This document shows, in pieces, positions 26,020 through 39,600 of a stretch of 64,000 bases of DNA (position 1 is its first letter; the number at the start of each line of letters is the position of its first letter). The stretch lies in the NCBI RefSeq assembly GCF_036324505.1, contig NC_086367.1, positions 19,766,578-19,830,577 on the forward strand, read 5' to 3'. The position numbers were made by a program, and so were the translations under genes. Below the pieces are notes generated by a model that saw nothing but the letters and a program-made list of their open reading frames with translations, was not told where the DNA came from and ran no database searches. Source of the DNA: Eleginops maclovinus (taxonomy: Eukaryota > Chordata > Actinopteri > Perciformes > Eleginopidae).

Positions 26020-26280
26020 GAGAGGCAGCCTGTAATTGTGTTTGCAGCTCACCGGCTTCCTTAGTTCTCCCTCACGATCCGCTTCATGGTGCACTAACCA
26101 AGTTAATAATTCTCTTCCTAATACACTCGTTTGCTTGGAGGTTGCATTAGAAAATCATTACCGATGGAAATTATGAGGTAAAACAAGTGGTTGATTGGGC
26201 TTTTAGAGCTAAAGGCTCCTAAAGACGGAAGCAGGTGACTGGGTCTGTCTCCAAAAAGCTCCAACATTTTATCCCCCAGT
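26020..26280. promoter_or_regulatory. Putative element about 1.2-1.5 kb upstream of emx1
   Basis: Repeat-free block with CAGCCTGTAATTGTG, AAGTTAATAATTC, GGAAATTATGAGG and CAAGTGGTTGATTGG words. Composition and position suit a proximal enhancer of emx1. Conservation is not tested. Confidence 0.3.
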
Positions 26281-27642
26281 GAATTTTGTGTGTGTTTCAT
26301 ATTCAAATCTTTATTTATTTACTGGGTGAGGCCTGAACTCTTTGATACAGTTTTACTGGAAATATATTTCCTTACCTGCATGACTCCACTAGCCAGGTGT
26401 GTAACAACCTGTTTTAATCGTATTAAAGTCCTTTTTTCAACCAATGTTTTGCTGATTAAGATTGCCGAATTTATGTACATACCAAAACAATAGCAGTTTT
26501 ATGTTTATTAGTTATTTTGCGTCCGATATATTGCTTTAATCTACATTTTCCGTTTAGACGTATTATGTTTCGTTGTAAGCTTACGGGAGAAATATAAAGG
26601 TCACATAACTACTACTTAAAACAAAATGTCGTATTGAAACCTTCTTTGTGCAACTGCAGGAACTTGTGGGCTGAAAGAGCCGGTTGCGTTTAATGAGAAA
26701 CCCTGCGCGCCTTTACGCACTGACCCTGATCGCTGCTGGTTAATAGATGTCCAAATCGCTCTGCATTAACAAAAACAAACCAGAGCAGTCTACCTTTGTT
26801 CCGTACCTACTGTTTATTTTACCCCCAGGGTCCGGGGGAGAGTCTTGAGCAAAGAGAGGAAACTGAGCAGTGCGTCAACCTTCAGTGGAAATACTTTTAT
26901 AGGTTATTAGTGAAATTCCTCTAGTTTAATATCCCAAAGATATTTAACTGCGCGTGTGACAGTAACGCGAGTTGAGAGCTGAATATCCTTCATGTCAATG
27001 ACATAATGTCCTATGTGGTTATACCATGTAATGCATTGTCCATTTAAGTAAACTAAAATATAGAGTATAAAGAGAGACGTGCAGTGCTTCATAGTGCCAC
27101 TATTTATACCTGACAGATTTATAAGCATTTAAATAACTATTTCTCAAGTGTTATTTCATCTTAGCTTTTGCATGTTTTCCCATAAACGTGTATTATCTTG
27201 GGAAGAAATCTACAGAGAAATATTAAACAGACTGATTCCACCAAATGATGTGGTTGTAAATTATGAAAAAGTAAATTCATTTCACCAGTATGATCCAGTC
27301 ACAATACTACACTAAACTAAAATAAAGTCAGAGTTCTGCTGGCTTTTCTTTTTTAACAATTTAAGGAATTATAAAGCGTTACAAATGGCCTCCATTTAAA
27401 CTCAAAGGACCGAACACTTACTGTAGAAAGTGTCTTCTGTACATCTTTAAAAGTTTACTCTCATAAATATACATTTTCAATAATAACATTGTCCAAACAT
27501 TTTCGCATGAAAAATCATAATTGTTCAAAGATATTCTACTTGTTAACTGTCTCAAATATCCAGGATGTATTTTTTGGGGGGGGGTCATGGTAATAGAGGA
27601 ACAAAGACGCAGAGAAGACAGATGGCTCAATTTAACAAGTGC

Positions 27643-27655
27643 TGCCCTCTAGTGG
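27643..27655 (-). promoter_or_regulatory. Consensus CTCF-type site between emx1 and noto
   Basis: Plus strand reads TGCCCTCTAGTGG, i.e. CCACTAGAGGGCA on the minus strand, which fits the vertebrate CTCF core motif. It is in the gap separating two differently expressed homeobox genes, so an insulator is plausible. The same word also occurs inside fish repeats, and binding is not shown by sequence alone. Confidence 0.5.
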
Positions 27656-28639
27656 CCTGCACAGGATACGGGTTTGAAAAAAATGTGACTTTTGCAGAGA
27701 CTTGCCTTGAAAAATGAATAAATAGTATAACTTTAGTACGAGTGAGTTTTAACCATTTACTGTACTGTATGACGGTTTTACCACAGACATATTAAAACAA
27801 TGTTTAAAATGTATTATGGAAAAGAAAATGCTAAAACGAAATATACCAAAGGATCTTAAAACGTGACTATGCAAAATGTTTATCTTGTATTCCCAATGAT
27901 GGAGGCCTGTAGCAAGGTATTTGATAACTAACAATCAAATAAACGTTTTGTAGAAAATAAAATCATCATGTCTAGCATCATACCTCCAATGAGGTTCTCT
28001 CTCCTCAGTCTCCTGATTCACGGTGGTGTTGTTCTTAGAGCAATGCTTCCATCCAGTGGTTAAAAGGAGTCGGAGCAGGTTTGTGAAACGTAAGATTTCC
28101 TCGAGAGGTCAACTGGAGCCTGGGACCTAAGCAGGTTTTCAGTTCCCAGAAGGCCCAACCCGTTGTTGTTTCAGTTGAAAAGTTATATGTCCCTGATTAG
28201 ACAAAAGTACAAACCTTAGAGGTTAAACGTTTTTTGTCTTACATGTTGTAATGAACCCATGTGAACTCAACATAGGGAAATCGTTCATTCATAAAAATAA
28301 AAAAATACAATACATATCATTATCTTCATGTCAATGTTAAATTATTCAACGTAACCAAAGAAAGAAATTAAGCTCTCCAGAAAAAATAAGAAATAAAAAA
28401 GCCACATATTCTACAAAGTAAAGGGAGGTGTTAATAAACCAAACTATCCACATTAATTTAAGTGATACCTAAACGTTGAATCTCGAATTGTATTCAACAA
28501 TTCTCCACATTCAATTCCCTCCTTCATTGTGTGATAGGATCAACTTTAGACATATCTTTAATATATGAGACATCATTGAAAAATAAATTGACTCGTAGAT
28601 AATGATTCGCTCTTCCTCTTCCTGGTGATTTGGAGGATG

Positions 28640-29530
28640 TAGATAAAAGCGTCAGAGACCAGCCAAAGTTTCCATTCTCACCTCCTGCGTTCATTAATAA
28701 ACTAATTGGCCATTTTGTTTCACATTAGCGTTGTGTGTTCAGCTAATCTGCCCCACTTAAATACTTGAAAAATTTCACCCCATTATAACGAGATGGGAAA
28801 AGTAGCACGTCGCTGCGTTTGTGCCACCTGCACGAGAAGTGCGGTCGTTTAGCCACCTGTACCGGGCTGCCCTGCTGCACAGCATAAACAAACAAGACAC
28901 TCTCAAACCTGCCAGGAGAGAGAAAAAACACGTGTTCATATCCAGACAAAAGCATGTATCGCTTTTTTAATTAGCTTTATCCATGTATTCCGTATCTAAA
29001 AGTCGATTTTCCTCTTTATCCTGCATGTTGCTGCTGCTATGTTGTGCGTAAATAGCATACGTTGGATACATAGGCATTAATAAATCCAGCGGATCCTTCT
29101 TTCAATTCCGCTCTTTCACTTGTCTTCACGGTGTTCTCTATCGCCGCACAGGAACTGCTATTTCCTGAGAGAAAGCAGCCAGTCTTCCACACATCGGGAG
29201 GATGAGGAGCTCCTGTTGTCAGTGCCCGTGTGTGTCAGAAGTCATTGTGCGCCTCAAATGCGGCCCTTTCACCACGAGACAAAGGACAGCTTCTACTTCA
29301 AACGCTTGTAATGAAAGCTAATGACTATTAGATGGAGTAGAAGGGCCCCTCGCCTTTGCAAATAAAATGCAAAGGAGGATATATATATATTTTTTACAGT
29401 CGAGCTACCCTAATTCAAATGAAGTGCACTCTGCTATTGGAGCTGCAGGTTATTGCTCTCCATGAGAACTTTCACACCTAACTCCCGAGCTGAGTCATGT
29501 GACCAAGGGTATTTAAATTCAGGGCGGAGA
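28640..29530. promoter_or_regulatory. Putative regulatory block 3' of noto
   Basis: About 0.9 kb of repeat-free sequence of even composition, with AATAAACTAATTGGCC, TTTTTTAATTAGC, GCATTAATAAATCC and an octamer-like palindrome at 29353-29375. It ends in a GAGTCATGTGACC and GTATTTAAATTC segment. It could serve noto or emx1. This is inference from composition only. Confidence 0.35.
29353..29375. promoter_or_regulatory. Inverted CCTTTGCA / TGCAAAGG octamer-like pair
   Basis: Perfect 8-base arms around a 7-base AATAAAA spacer. The pair creates TTTGCAAAT and ATGCAAA half-sites reminiscent of POU (octamer) binding and CTTTG Sox/TCF cores. An early-embryo POU/Sox input for noto is plausible but is inference. 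Confidence 0.4.
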
Positions 29531-32494
29531 AATGTTTTAGGATGGTGATATTAAGACTCTGTTTTGTCTGTTATCATTTCATGTGAGTTTGGTAGATGGA
29601 TTCATTAAGCTGGACTGATAATTATAGTTTTAATAGTTAGTAATGTCCCAGAGCCAGCCCAAGGTGATGTTTTCAACGTAGCTTTTTTTGCTCAACCAAC
29701 AGACTCTTCTTTGTTTTAAAATCACTATTGTATAAAGATATATATTCAAATTAAATAAACAAAAGTTATCTTATAGAATAATATCATGTGAGGAGATCCA
29801 CCCAGACCCACCATGAGCAAGCTCTTGGAAAAACTCCTTTTAAACGAAAAACCTCAAAATATTGCAGATCAAATTTCATCCCCTGAACTAACTGTTTCAG
29901 CTTGAGAAGATACAGTAGAGGCTATAACGACGTAATATATTCTGATAACGCAGTGTGGATAAACCTAAGACAAACAGTTGCAAAGGGAATAAGAGCAACA
30001 AGTCAGGAGGCAATGAAGATGTGACAGTTTCTTTTCATAAGGAGCATCAGAGCCTGCAGAGAGTCTTAAGAAGCCCAGGCAGCGCCGGCATGTTTCCAGC
30101 CGTTAAGGTGCCCTGTGCTAATTGGGACGATGAGCCCCGGTGACCCCCGCTCTCCTCCCCCCACCTCCCCAGGACTCTCCAGGTTTTCCCAGGCCTCTGA
30201 CTGCTTCTTTCTTTCCCTCAATGGGATTACGTTGGGCTGTGGAGAGCGGAGGGGAGGGGGAGCTCTGATTCCCGGCTGATCACATCAGAAACGGCTCTCT
30301 GGGGTTTTTACACAAATTCTGCTCTAATCACATCGAGCAGAGACACCAGGAGAGGCGGGGGGGCTGCGGACCAGAGAAAGAGATCAGCCCTGTTACTGTT
30401 TATTAAACTTCTCTCTTTGATACTGTTACCAGACCTCTTAAAGCTCCTCTGCTGCAAACATCCAGGGTGTGCTGGGGTTATATGTGTCTTTGAAGCGTTT
30501 ACATATTGAAAACAGGGCCCCTAGATGTCAAATGTTCACAACCATTTCTACATAAGAGGATAAGGGCCACATGTGAAATTCTTTTTGGCATCTGATCAAA
30601 AGTTTAAAATGTTTTGTTCAATTCTGTTCTTTTTCCACAGAATCTTTTTTTCTTCAGATCTCAAAGGTTTTTGGGACATTTGGCCCGGTTCCTCTTCCGT
30701 ATCTGAATCACCTGTAAGTGAAATAGCAGCCTGTTGTATAAGTATTCACACGTTTTGAATTTAATAACCTGTTAACATAATTTAGGGATTAAAAGTGTTG
30801 GAAACCAGTATGTGTTCCCTGTTGGATGTCTTTGTTTAATTTGCTGGAGTTATCCACAGGACAGGTCTTTCAGCTTCACCTCCCCAATTAGCTGCTCTGA
30901 TGGACTCATTTGCTGCATCCCAATCCTTTCTGCACGCTGTCTTCCCTCGTGTTTCATCCCTCATGTCTGCCAGGCAGGCTTCGGCACACAGCGGGACTCC
31001 CTTTCCACCTGGAAGCAAAGACGTGGAGTTTCTATAGAGCAGAGACAGGACACCTGCCGAGGGGGGGGTAGGCATGTGTGTGAGAACAGGCGTAGTGACC
31101 GTTTAAACAGATTAGACAGTGAGACGCAGCTCTCTCCTGCCCCGAGACAGACTGACCCCTACCACCCCGGGTTACACATATCCACAACTAATCCCAGAGC
31201 TGGTTATTTATTTGCTTAGCTTAAAGCAGAGGGGAACCTGAGTCCATCCCCAGATTTTAACTTGGATCAAACCAGGGAGGAAATGTCTCGCCATGTCTCT
31301 GCCATCTTACCTCCGGGCGCGGGGGGGAGGTGAGAGGAGCAATAAGGAGAGGTCAAAGGGCATGGGGATGGTTGTATTGGGATACATTAGGGAGGAGGTT
31401 TTCTCTCAGATAAAAAAAAGTGTCAAAATAACCCCATTTTTCTCCTCTTGAAATTGCTAATGAAACTTTGATGTTGGTGCTCTTTTGGTATAGGGAACAC
31501 TAAAGGTCCAATGAAATCTTTTTTTAAACATTTGCTCACGAGGTGATTTGAGGCTAATAAAGCCATTATATTGATTTAGTGATGTCACTCTATAGCGGGA
31601 CCCGACTGGTCCAGGTGAGGATTTAAGCTAAGGCTCTGTGTACAGAAACATCATTATTTAGGGAAAAGTGTGCAGGAGTCTTCATTTCACCAAACATGTT
31701 CATCATCCAGCTCTTCCTATAGTAAGGTATAAGCATTGTCTATGTGTTTTGAATCTCACAAAGAGAAAAGCATCTGATAAGGAGGTTTTTTCAACATTTT
31801 TGCAGGAGGAGTAACTTGGAGGTTTCCTCTTTTTTCTTACGTAGCTTTGGATAGAACTCAATAAGTTCCTTTGATGTTGATACAGACCTGTTTATCTTTT
31901 CTAATTTAAAAAAGGTTTATAATGTTATTCTAACAGTGCTTGAAATGTAAATGCACGAAATTAGGCTATCAAGACTAAATGAGTCACAATCCAAGTGAAC
32001 ATTTAGAAAAACCTTGGGTCTCATTAGGACTTAATTTATGTTATTTGCTCTCATTTTATTTGGCAGTAGCAAAATAAATTGTCATCCTGTTTTGGTTAAA
32101 TTTGTCTAACAAATAGACGGTGTAAAATGTCACAGAAAACGGTCATAAACCTCGGTTTAGAAATACGTGTGTTAATAGTTTTCAGTTCAGCTATGATGCA
32201 CTTGCAAATACTAAATGAGGATTGAGAAGTTTGCGGCATAGCAAATCCCCATGTGTGAAATATTTGGCTAAATAAGAAGGAATGAACCGGACAAGGTTTT
32301 GATTTATGTCATAAAATATATTTCTGAAAAATGTCATTTAAATGTACAAATACATTTCAAGTGAACTTATCAAAGAGCAAGACAATTAAATATATAACTA
32401 TACATCTAATAAATATTCATAGTAGGAGACACAGGCCTCCTTTCTCAGCAGTATGTACAAAAGTCTTCATCTCATATAGTCCAGTGTTGTTCGG

Positions 32495-33487
32495 TCAGCA
32501 GTGGTCAGTGGAGTCATCAGACACCACGTCCAGGTCGGAGAACTCCTCATCCTCATCTCCTTCATCTCCGTGGCCCTGAGACCCGGGGCTTTTGGGCGGA
32601 GCTGCCAGACCCAGTTTGGCCAGCTTTGCCTGCTGCTGCTCCAGACTCTGTTTGCGCCACTTGATGCGTCTGTTCTGGAACCACACTTTGACCTGGAGAC
32701 AGGAAAAAACATCCATTTTAGAAATATGCTAGAAACGTTTGGAAGTATGAGTTTGAGGCTATATTTTAAACCCCTACATTTAGATTTGTCAGTCTATTTT
32801 TTCTCACCTGAGCTTCTGTGAGCTGTAGAGCGGAAGCAAGGAGGAACCTCTCGGATCCGACCATGTACTGCTGCCGGGCAAACTCCTTCTCCAGCCGGGA
32901 GAGCTGCTCGCTAGTGAAGCTGGTGCGCATGCGTTTCGACTTCCCACCTTTGGTTTTGAACGAGTGAAGCCCTGTGTTCACTTTGGACATAGAAGCTGCA
33001 AAGAAGAGAAGACCCATTTAATCATACTGTCCCATTGAAGAAGTCTAAATAACAACAATGTTTAGATAGTCATAGTTATAAATACAAAACACTCTTGTTT
33101 ACCTTGTGCGTAAAATGCTCCCCGACACGATGACTGGTAGGTGAAAGGTGGGCAGCAGTATACTGAATATCCGGGCTGTGACTGGAGCGCTGAGTGCAAC
33201 ATGTTGGGAGAGTAACCGTAAGCTGCTGCTGCCATCGGTAAGCCTACGTGTCCATTAAAGGGCAGAACCGCTGGTTGATATTTCTCTCCGCACTGAGTGG
33301 GGCTAGCCCTGCAGTGGCTGGTGTCCTCCGGCTTGGCGAGCAAAGCATCGATAGTGAACGATTTCCCACTCTGAGGCTTCGTTATCGATGCGCACTGGTT
33401 CCCTTGGTACTGCGGGTACAGCGATGCTGGTGCGTAATTACGCATAGGGTATCCATAAACTCCCATTGGTCTGTTCGGCACCTGCAT
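32495..33487 (-). CDS. noto: Notochord homeobox protein NOTO (floating head)
   Basis: Nuclear homeodomain factor that specifies axial mesoderm as notochord. Coding exons on the minus strand: 33103-33487, 32808-32995 and 32495-32692, phases joining to 256 residues. The ATG is at 33485-33487 ([15 protein letters not shown]). Residues 44-51, FTIDALLA, form an eh1 Groucho-recruiting motif. The homeodomain is about residues 148-207 ([20 protein letters not shown] ... [15 protein letters not shown]) with Q50, split by an intron between positions 44 and 45 as in emx1. The C-terminus is acidic ([19 protein letters not shown]). An NK/VENTX-like protein was considered, but the FTIDALL N-terminus, [14 protein letters not shown] in the homeodomain and the setting beside emx1/sfxn5 fit NOTO. 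Confidence 0.93.
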
Positions 33488-33598
33488 TCTGTCAGATGTT
33501 TAAGAAAAAAGTAGAAAAATCTCGAAGCTCTTGGCAGTAGGTGATGTTGCTCCGGGTGAAGCAGGAGAGTGAATGCTGCTTCTCCGCGGAGACCCCTC

Positions 33599-33605
33599 AT
33601 TTATA
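33599..33605 (-). promoter_or_regulatory. noto: TATA box of noto
   Basis: Minus strand reads GGAGTATAAATGAGGGG; TATAAAT lies about 115 bases upstream of the noto start codon, which leaves room for a leader of roughly 80 bases. A canonical TATA box fits a sharply regulated embryonic gene. Confidence 0.7.
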
Positions 33606-36600
33606 CTCCGGCCGGACACAGAGGTGTCAACAGCCCCCCATCGGTCCTTTGTCTTTCTAAGTAGCAGATGAGAGAAACGAACATCCCGACAACGTATCCA
33701 ATTAATTGGTGGAGTAGTACAAGCTGGGATTGTCAAACATCCTAACCCTTTGAATGACAAGGCTTTTGAAGAGTGCTGGGGGCAGGGACCTCAGGAGATT
33801 TACTGGGCTACAAATTCTTGCATGGATCTTAAATCCAAATGTAATCATTACCGCTGGGAAAGCCTTGATGTTACCAAATCATCTTATTTGAAGCCTTTTA
33901 AGTCCCGGCTGGCCCACAGATGCTTTAAGCAGCGTAACAAGTCGATTGGAGGTTGACTTTACAGAGAATCTACTGTTGCATATTTTAATCTTCCAAACTT
34001 TTTTTCCAACCCCTTAAATTTAGGAATATTCAAGACTTTAATTTGCGTTTATCACAAGTAGCTGTAAATCAAGAATCACTCCTGTATGTAAACAGTCCAT
34101 GATCTTTTTCCTGTATAAAATGAATGCACTCTATTTCCAGAGTGTGCTTTCTAACAGCAGCGGTGTTGCTGTTAAAATTGGAAAAGTGCCTTTGCGTAAT
34201 TGAGGCGTCAAATTCGGCAGGTCGGGTGTGGTGACAGAGTGGTGCTGCTGGTTTTACCCAACTGCACTCAGCTAATCTCAGACACTGCGTTAATCCACAG
34301 GTTGATCCATCCCATCCGTTCAATGTCAGACTAGGAAAGGCTTCTGTTAAATCCTAAAACAATCCAAATTGGTTTGAATCCTTAATTCTAAGCAGGGTGG
34401 TTTAATTTATTTCGTTTAATCACAAATTATCTTGTGGATTAAAGAAAGTCAAATCGTAAATACAAAGAGACCTTCTGATATATTTTGCACCGGAAACTGT
34501 CTATCCACAATGTGCTTTGTTTTATCGGTTTCTCATTAAAGGTTTGAAGATGAAGCGCTTTCTTTGAAGGCAGTGATTTGCTTTCTTACACTGCCTTAGC
34601 ACAAAGGCTTCCTCTCTTTCAACTTGGATTATTGCCAGCTCTGCAAACTTTCCCGGCTCATTTCCATCATTTGAAGGTGGCAGAGGGTTTCTCCGCAGCC
34701 TTAAGTAACTGTTAAAACACATTTAAACACCGATGCGAGCCGCTGCTTCCCTTTGACCTCGCAGCGTTTTATTTATTCTGTTTCACTGACACTAGAATGT
34801 CTAATGAAGAGAGCAAACACAGACTTTCTCGACCTGGCCTGAACAATAAGGACGCTTCTTCTGATGCCTCTCCGCGCGGACCACCCACCCATATGACCGA
34901 CCCCTGTGTGCTCCCGTGCACTGCAGAAACCCAAATCACTTCATTCAAAATTGGTTCATTAAGTCTTTATTCGACATAAAAGATCCAATTTGCATCAAAC
35001 GGTTTCAGATGTTTCTCAGAATCAGCTTAATAAAAAAGGTTTTAAAAAAAAAGGTTTAATCTATTTAGGAAATACGATAAAATAATCAGAACAAGTGGAA
35101 ATATCCTTTCATTTGAAAAGAAAACGCTTTTCAGATTGAATATGTCATATTAAATACAGTTCTCTGTACCTGTTGCAGAGTAAAAATATGAGTCATTTTT
35201 TTAATATATATACAAAACAATTGAACTATTTTGATAATTATTTATTCTTCTAGAAAAGGGCACACAATCTGATTTGGAAAAATGCATTTATTATGGGAGC
35301 CAAAGGAATATCTCTTGGTTTTAAGTTGGAAAGATAAGACAACACATAGGAAAGTATCACCTTTCTTTGGGGAACCTATTGACATTGTTTTACTTTTTTC
35401 TGGACATTTTATTGGCTAAACAAGTCATCCCTAAGGAACTTGATCATTTGTTGCATCTGTAATTGTCACGTTAAGAGGCAAAATGAATTGTGATTTGCAG
35501 CCAGGTGCTTCTCCAATATTCTCTACACATCCCTCTCTGACATCAGCAGTGAACCTCTGTCCTGCAGTGATGCTGCAGTGAAGGCAACATGTCCTCTTGT
35601 GTATTGGAGCCAGACAAGGAATACACGCACCTTTGTCCCAGAGAATGTTCTTTTCATAGTCATGGCCTGAGAGGAGAAAGAAGCTGAAGGGCTGCTCTCT
35701 AATAGCTCTATGGGCCATCCTTCACAAATGAGGCTCTCAGCACAAGCTTGAAACTCCTCATCAGCTCTCATTCATTCAGAATGTGCTGTTGGTGGCACAA
35801 TGCAAACCGGCTGCTCATTTTGTCTCAACTTTTAAGGACTGAGTTTTTTTTTCTTTTGGAAATGGTGAATGACAGGAGACACTTTTAAACATTTTACATG
35901 CAATTATTTCCACCTTCCAATTCTCACCTTTAAAACAAAAATGATGAAGTCCTTCAGTAAATGAGAAAAACATATATATTAGATGGTTGGCTGTTGGTAA
36001 CAAACGCTTGAATACTGTGTTTTCTTAAGACCACATATGTTTAGCTTTACTTAAACATTTGCATAAAAACAACTTAGTTTAATTTAGAAGTGCCATGACG
36101 GCTGTACTGTTGCTCACAATAAAACCCAACTCTCATACGCTCTGAAAGGTGTCTTTTAATGACTGTTGAGACAACCATTACGCTTAACCTTCTACTTTAA
36201 CAAGAGACTACACATGTCTGTTAATGTAATGCAATATTTCCCTGGCAAAATTGGCAAAAGTTTCCCAAGAAATATGCATTTTTTGGTTGTGTGTAAAAGA
36301 AATGTGTTCATGCAAAGAATGAGGTTAAACCTTCTACTGTTATATATCGCAAAGTGCAAACAAATGTGAGCAACATATTGTGAGATTTAAAGATCGAAGT
36401 CATGATCCCCTGAAAAACGATAAATATATGATGCATGACAGATTAGTTGGATCCGACAGAAATCAAGATGACAGAAAGGAGAAACTCTGCCGCTCTGTTC
36501 GGTTTCACCTTCCAGCTCAGTTCACACATGATTGAATGAAACAAAAGCATGGAGAAACACTGTCATCATTATTATTATTGAGGTGAAAGGGGATCCTTTT

Positions 36601-39600
36601 CTCACCTGCCCGATACATTTAACAGCCACTGTAATCTGGGCCTTTCCTGTCCACGCACATCCATTGCTAATGACTTTATGAAGCCATTCACAGGACGATC
36701 CAGGGCCGCCTGCCTCTGGCACCTTGCTGCTGGGGCTGAGGGCTCATTACAGGGGCCTGCTGGGCCTTGGCCCTCACCTTGACTATGAATGGGAGTGCAG
36801 TAAAAGGCCAGGTATGCTCTGTCTGGCTCTAATACACATCCTGGCTCTGCTGGGAGCGGATAGACATAGGTAGTGTCTTTTGTCAGCAGCAAGAGGAGAA
36901 AGATGTGATGTGAAGTTACTACCAAAACACCTGCTCTGAAGCTGCTGGAGAAACACACCATCTATTTCTTTAGATAATTCTACCACTTCATTCATGTTTT
37001 GCTATTGAAGTGGTAAAGTTGCTGAGAAATTGAAGGTGAGTAATGTGGCAAAAGAAAAAAAGGCATTCTAACAACTCTAGTGATTGTTCAATTTAGGTTC
37101 AAGGTTCATTTAACCTCATCTTGAGTACTCAACATCCATCCTTCTGTCTGGGTAGCCATTGCACATCAATGGGGCACAACAAAAAACATGCACACCCGTT
37201 TGCAAAAGCCCAACTTTAAACAACAATATTTTAATGAGGCTTGCATCCTTAATCTATATTCTACTATAGTTTACTAAGCAAACACCTAGAACTTGAATAT
37301 TTTAAACTAAAGGCATAAAAGTGCAGAACAGTGAAGTCCATATTTTATACTCAAACTACAAAAGTAGTTTGCAAAGTAACAATTCCAACTGTATTAACAC
37401 CAAGTGCCACGAACAGTGCAAGGACAGAAGTAGTGATAATAGTGAGAACGTGTATCTCTTTATCAGTCATTACATTAACACCATCAGCTAAATGCTTAAA
37501 ATGTGAAATTAACTGACTAATTCCAGCGTTGATGCGGCCTCTCTTTGCAGTGTCACTATGCAGAGTGTGTGTGTTTTTCATTTACACGTGTGGCAGAAGG
37601 GAGGACCTCCAGTCCCTGCAGCTTGGTTCTCCTGCTAAGCAAGCATTAGCATTAGCATTAGCATTGACACCAGCACTGTGAAGGGCTACTGTACGAGCTG
37701 CTCTCCTACGGGCTAATGGTGGCCATTTAAGACATCCATTCAGAGAAATGACCGTCCATGTCATTACCAACTTAATGAGGGATTAACTTTCTCCCTGAAC
37801 GGTATCTGTTTACTGACAGGACGGTCCTGTCCTGGGAATGGAGGATGTGTGTATTGGATCTGTCTGACACTCCATACAGGCCACTACACCACTGAGCAGA
37901 GGGGAAACCTGCAGAAAAAGTAGCGTTTATGCTGTAAGAATGAACTGAAATAGGTGTTCATTTTTTGTAAATGTGTCATTTTGTTATGGGACGCACCAAT
38001 ATCGTGAACATAAGGAGACTAAACTGCTTTTTAATATTGAACAATTCAATAATCATCCTGTTTAACCTTACAGAAAACTTCAAACTGCTTCCCTCATGCT
38101 TCTTTGCTACAGCTTTATACTGAAAACACACTCTCAAGCGTGCACACTTGTCTATGCGTCTCTCTGCGTGTCCGGACACGTTCAAAGTGCATTAAACAAG
38201 GTTTCAGCCACAATGCTAGAGAAGACAACACAGGATGAGAAATTGAAATACAAATAATAATTTTGAGGGTGATTTATTCCTTAAATGACATTTGTTCAAA
38301 AGTTGAAAGTGTGCGCATGCTTACACGCTAAACTCAGACTGTGTAAATGCACACGTTCATGTTCCTGAATGCAGCAACAGTGGGAAGGAGAACAGCATCT
38401 ACACACAGCTGCAACGCTTTATCAGACTGACCAGAAAACGTTTGAATCCTTTTCCAAGCAAAAAGACAGTTTCCAAATGTTGCTGTTATTTCCTTCCACC
38501 AAGTTCTATTAAAATGCTCATAGTTTTACCACTATCATGCAAGCAAACCAGAATAAAAGCATTTCACACTTTCAATTTGCATGATTTAAACAACCAGAAA
38601 TTGTTTTGTGTGGCGTGAAGCCCAGAGTGCAAGGTGCACAGGAGGAGAGATGCAAACAGTTGACAGGTGGGCTGGCTGAAGTGTCTTACGTACCATACAG
38701 ATATAAGAGAGTGGATTACATATTTTGATTTAACAGTTAAGAAAGCAACTAAGCACAATTTTATAACATTTTAAACTTAAAATCTATACATTTTAATGCA
38801 ATTCAATGTCAACCGATCCCAGTTCCTCCAAGGTGTTGTGTCAAAACAGAAGTTGCCGTTGGTTTCTCGATAAATGCATAAAATGTAAATGTCCTGTAGA
38901 CATTTCACATGTTTGCTGGTTTGTAAAGCTACTTTATGAAACCAATCCCTGCAGTGTTTTAGAGGGGCCCCTTCCCAGGTGCTTTGAGGGCTCTGGGGAG
39001 ACCCCCCTCCCCTCTGCTCTCTTTAATGGAGGTGAGAATTGGCGGGTTGGACTTTAACACTTGACCTCTGTTTACACTTCCTGTGGGTGTCCGGGCCTCT
39101 CCATAAAGCGCTGCTAGCAGGACTCTCTGCATTGAAAGGAGAGAGCGGCGCTGCTCTGCTGCTCCTGGGCTGTGATTATCAGGACAGGCCATTTCCTCTC
39201 TTCACATTCTCTGTTTGCTTATATTACCGCCACACTTCCTCAACCCCCCACATTCACCTCCTCAGGCCTTTTATAGGAAAATGATCACAAAACCTGCATA
39301 TTCAACATGGCTTCTCAGCTTCAGCCTGCTGCATGATGGCTGTTTCCAATCAGGAATGGAGAATGATTTTGCTTCCTGCATTTTCTGTAGTGTGTCCACT
39401 AGTGGTAATTCCTGAGTAATCCATACATTTTTAGTCTATAAAACGATTCAAAGTTTAAAAAATGTCATCACAGTTCCTGTAAAGCAAATTTCACACGCTC
39501 ATTATTTTGTTATTTCCTGACAAACCGTCTGAAACCAAAGACAACTGAGAGCGGCAAATCCTATTTGGAAATGTACACTGGCTTTTTAAATTAAAAATAT

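Larger units (their letters stand above)
24792..32494. other. emx1-noto intergenic region
   Basis: 7.7 kb between the emx1 start and the noto stop; both genes read on the minus strand. It contains the emx1 promoter, possible non-coding elements at 26020-26280 and 28640-29530, a consensus CTCF-type site at 27643-27655 and a GC-richer block at 30060-30430. No mobile element is obvious and no additional gene was recognised; an open frame of 135 codons at 30812-31219 has no domain or splice support. On the minus strand an AATAAA at 32055-32060 could end the noto 3' UTR. Confidence 0.6.

Noticed and set aside
30812..31219. 135-codon plus-strand frame between emx1 and noto
   Set aside because: No recognisable domain, no start context or splice sites that extend it, and an overlapping open frame on the other strand.
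32495..33487. Alternative identity as a VENTX/NK-type homeobox gene
   Set aside because: The FTIDALLA N-terminus, homeodomain residues and location beside emx1 and sfxn5 fit NOTO better.
33750..33956. 68-codon plus-strand frame just upstream of noto
   Set aside because: No domain, no splice partner; it sits in the noto 5' flank and is more simply non-coding regulatory DNA.
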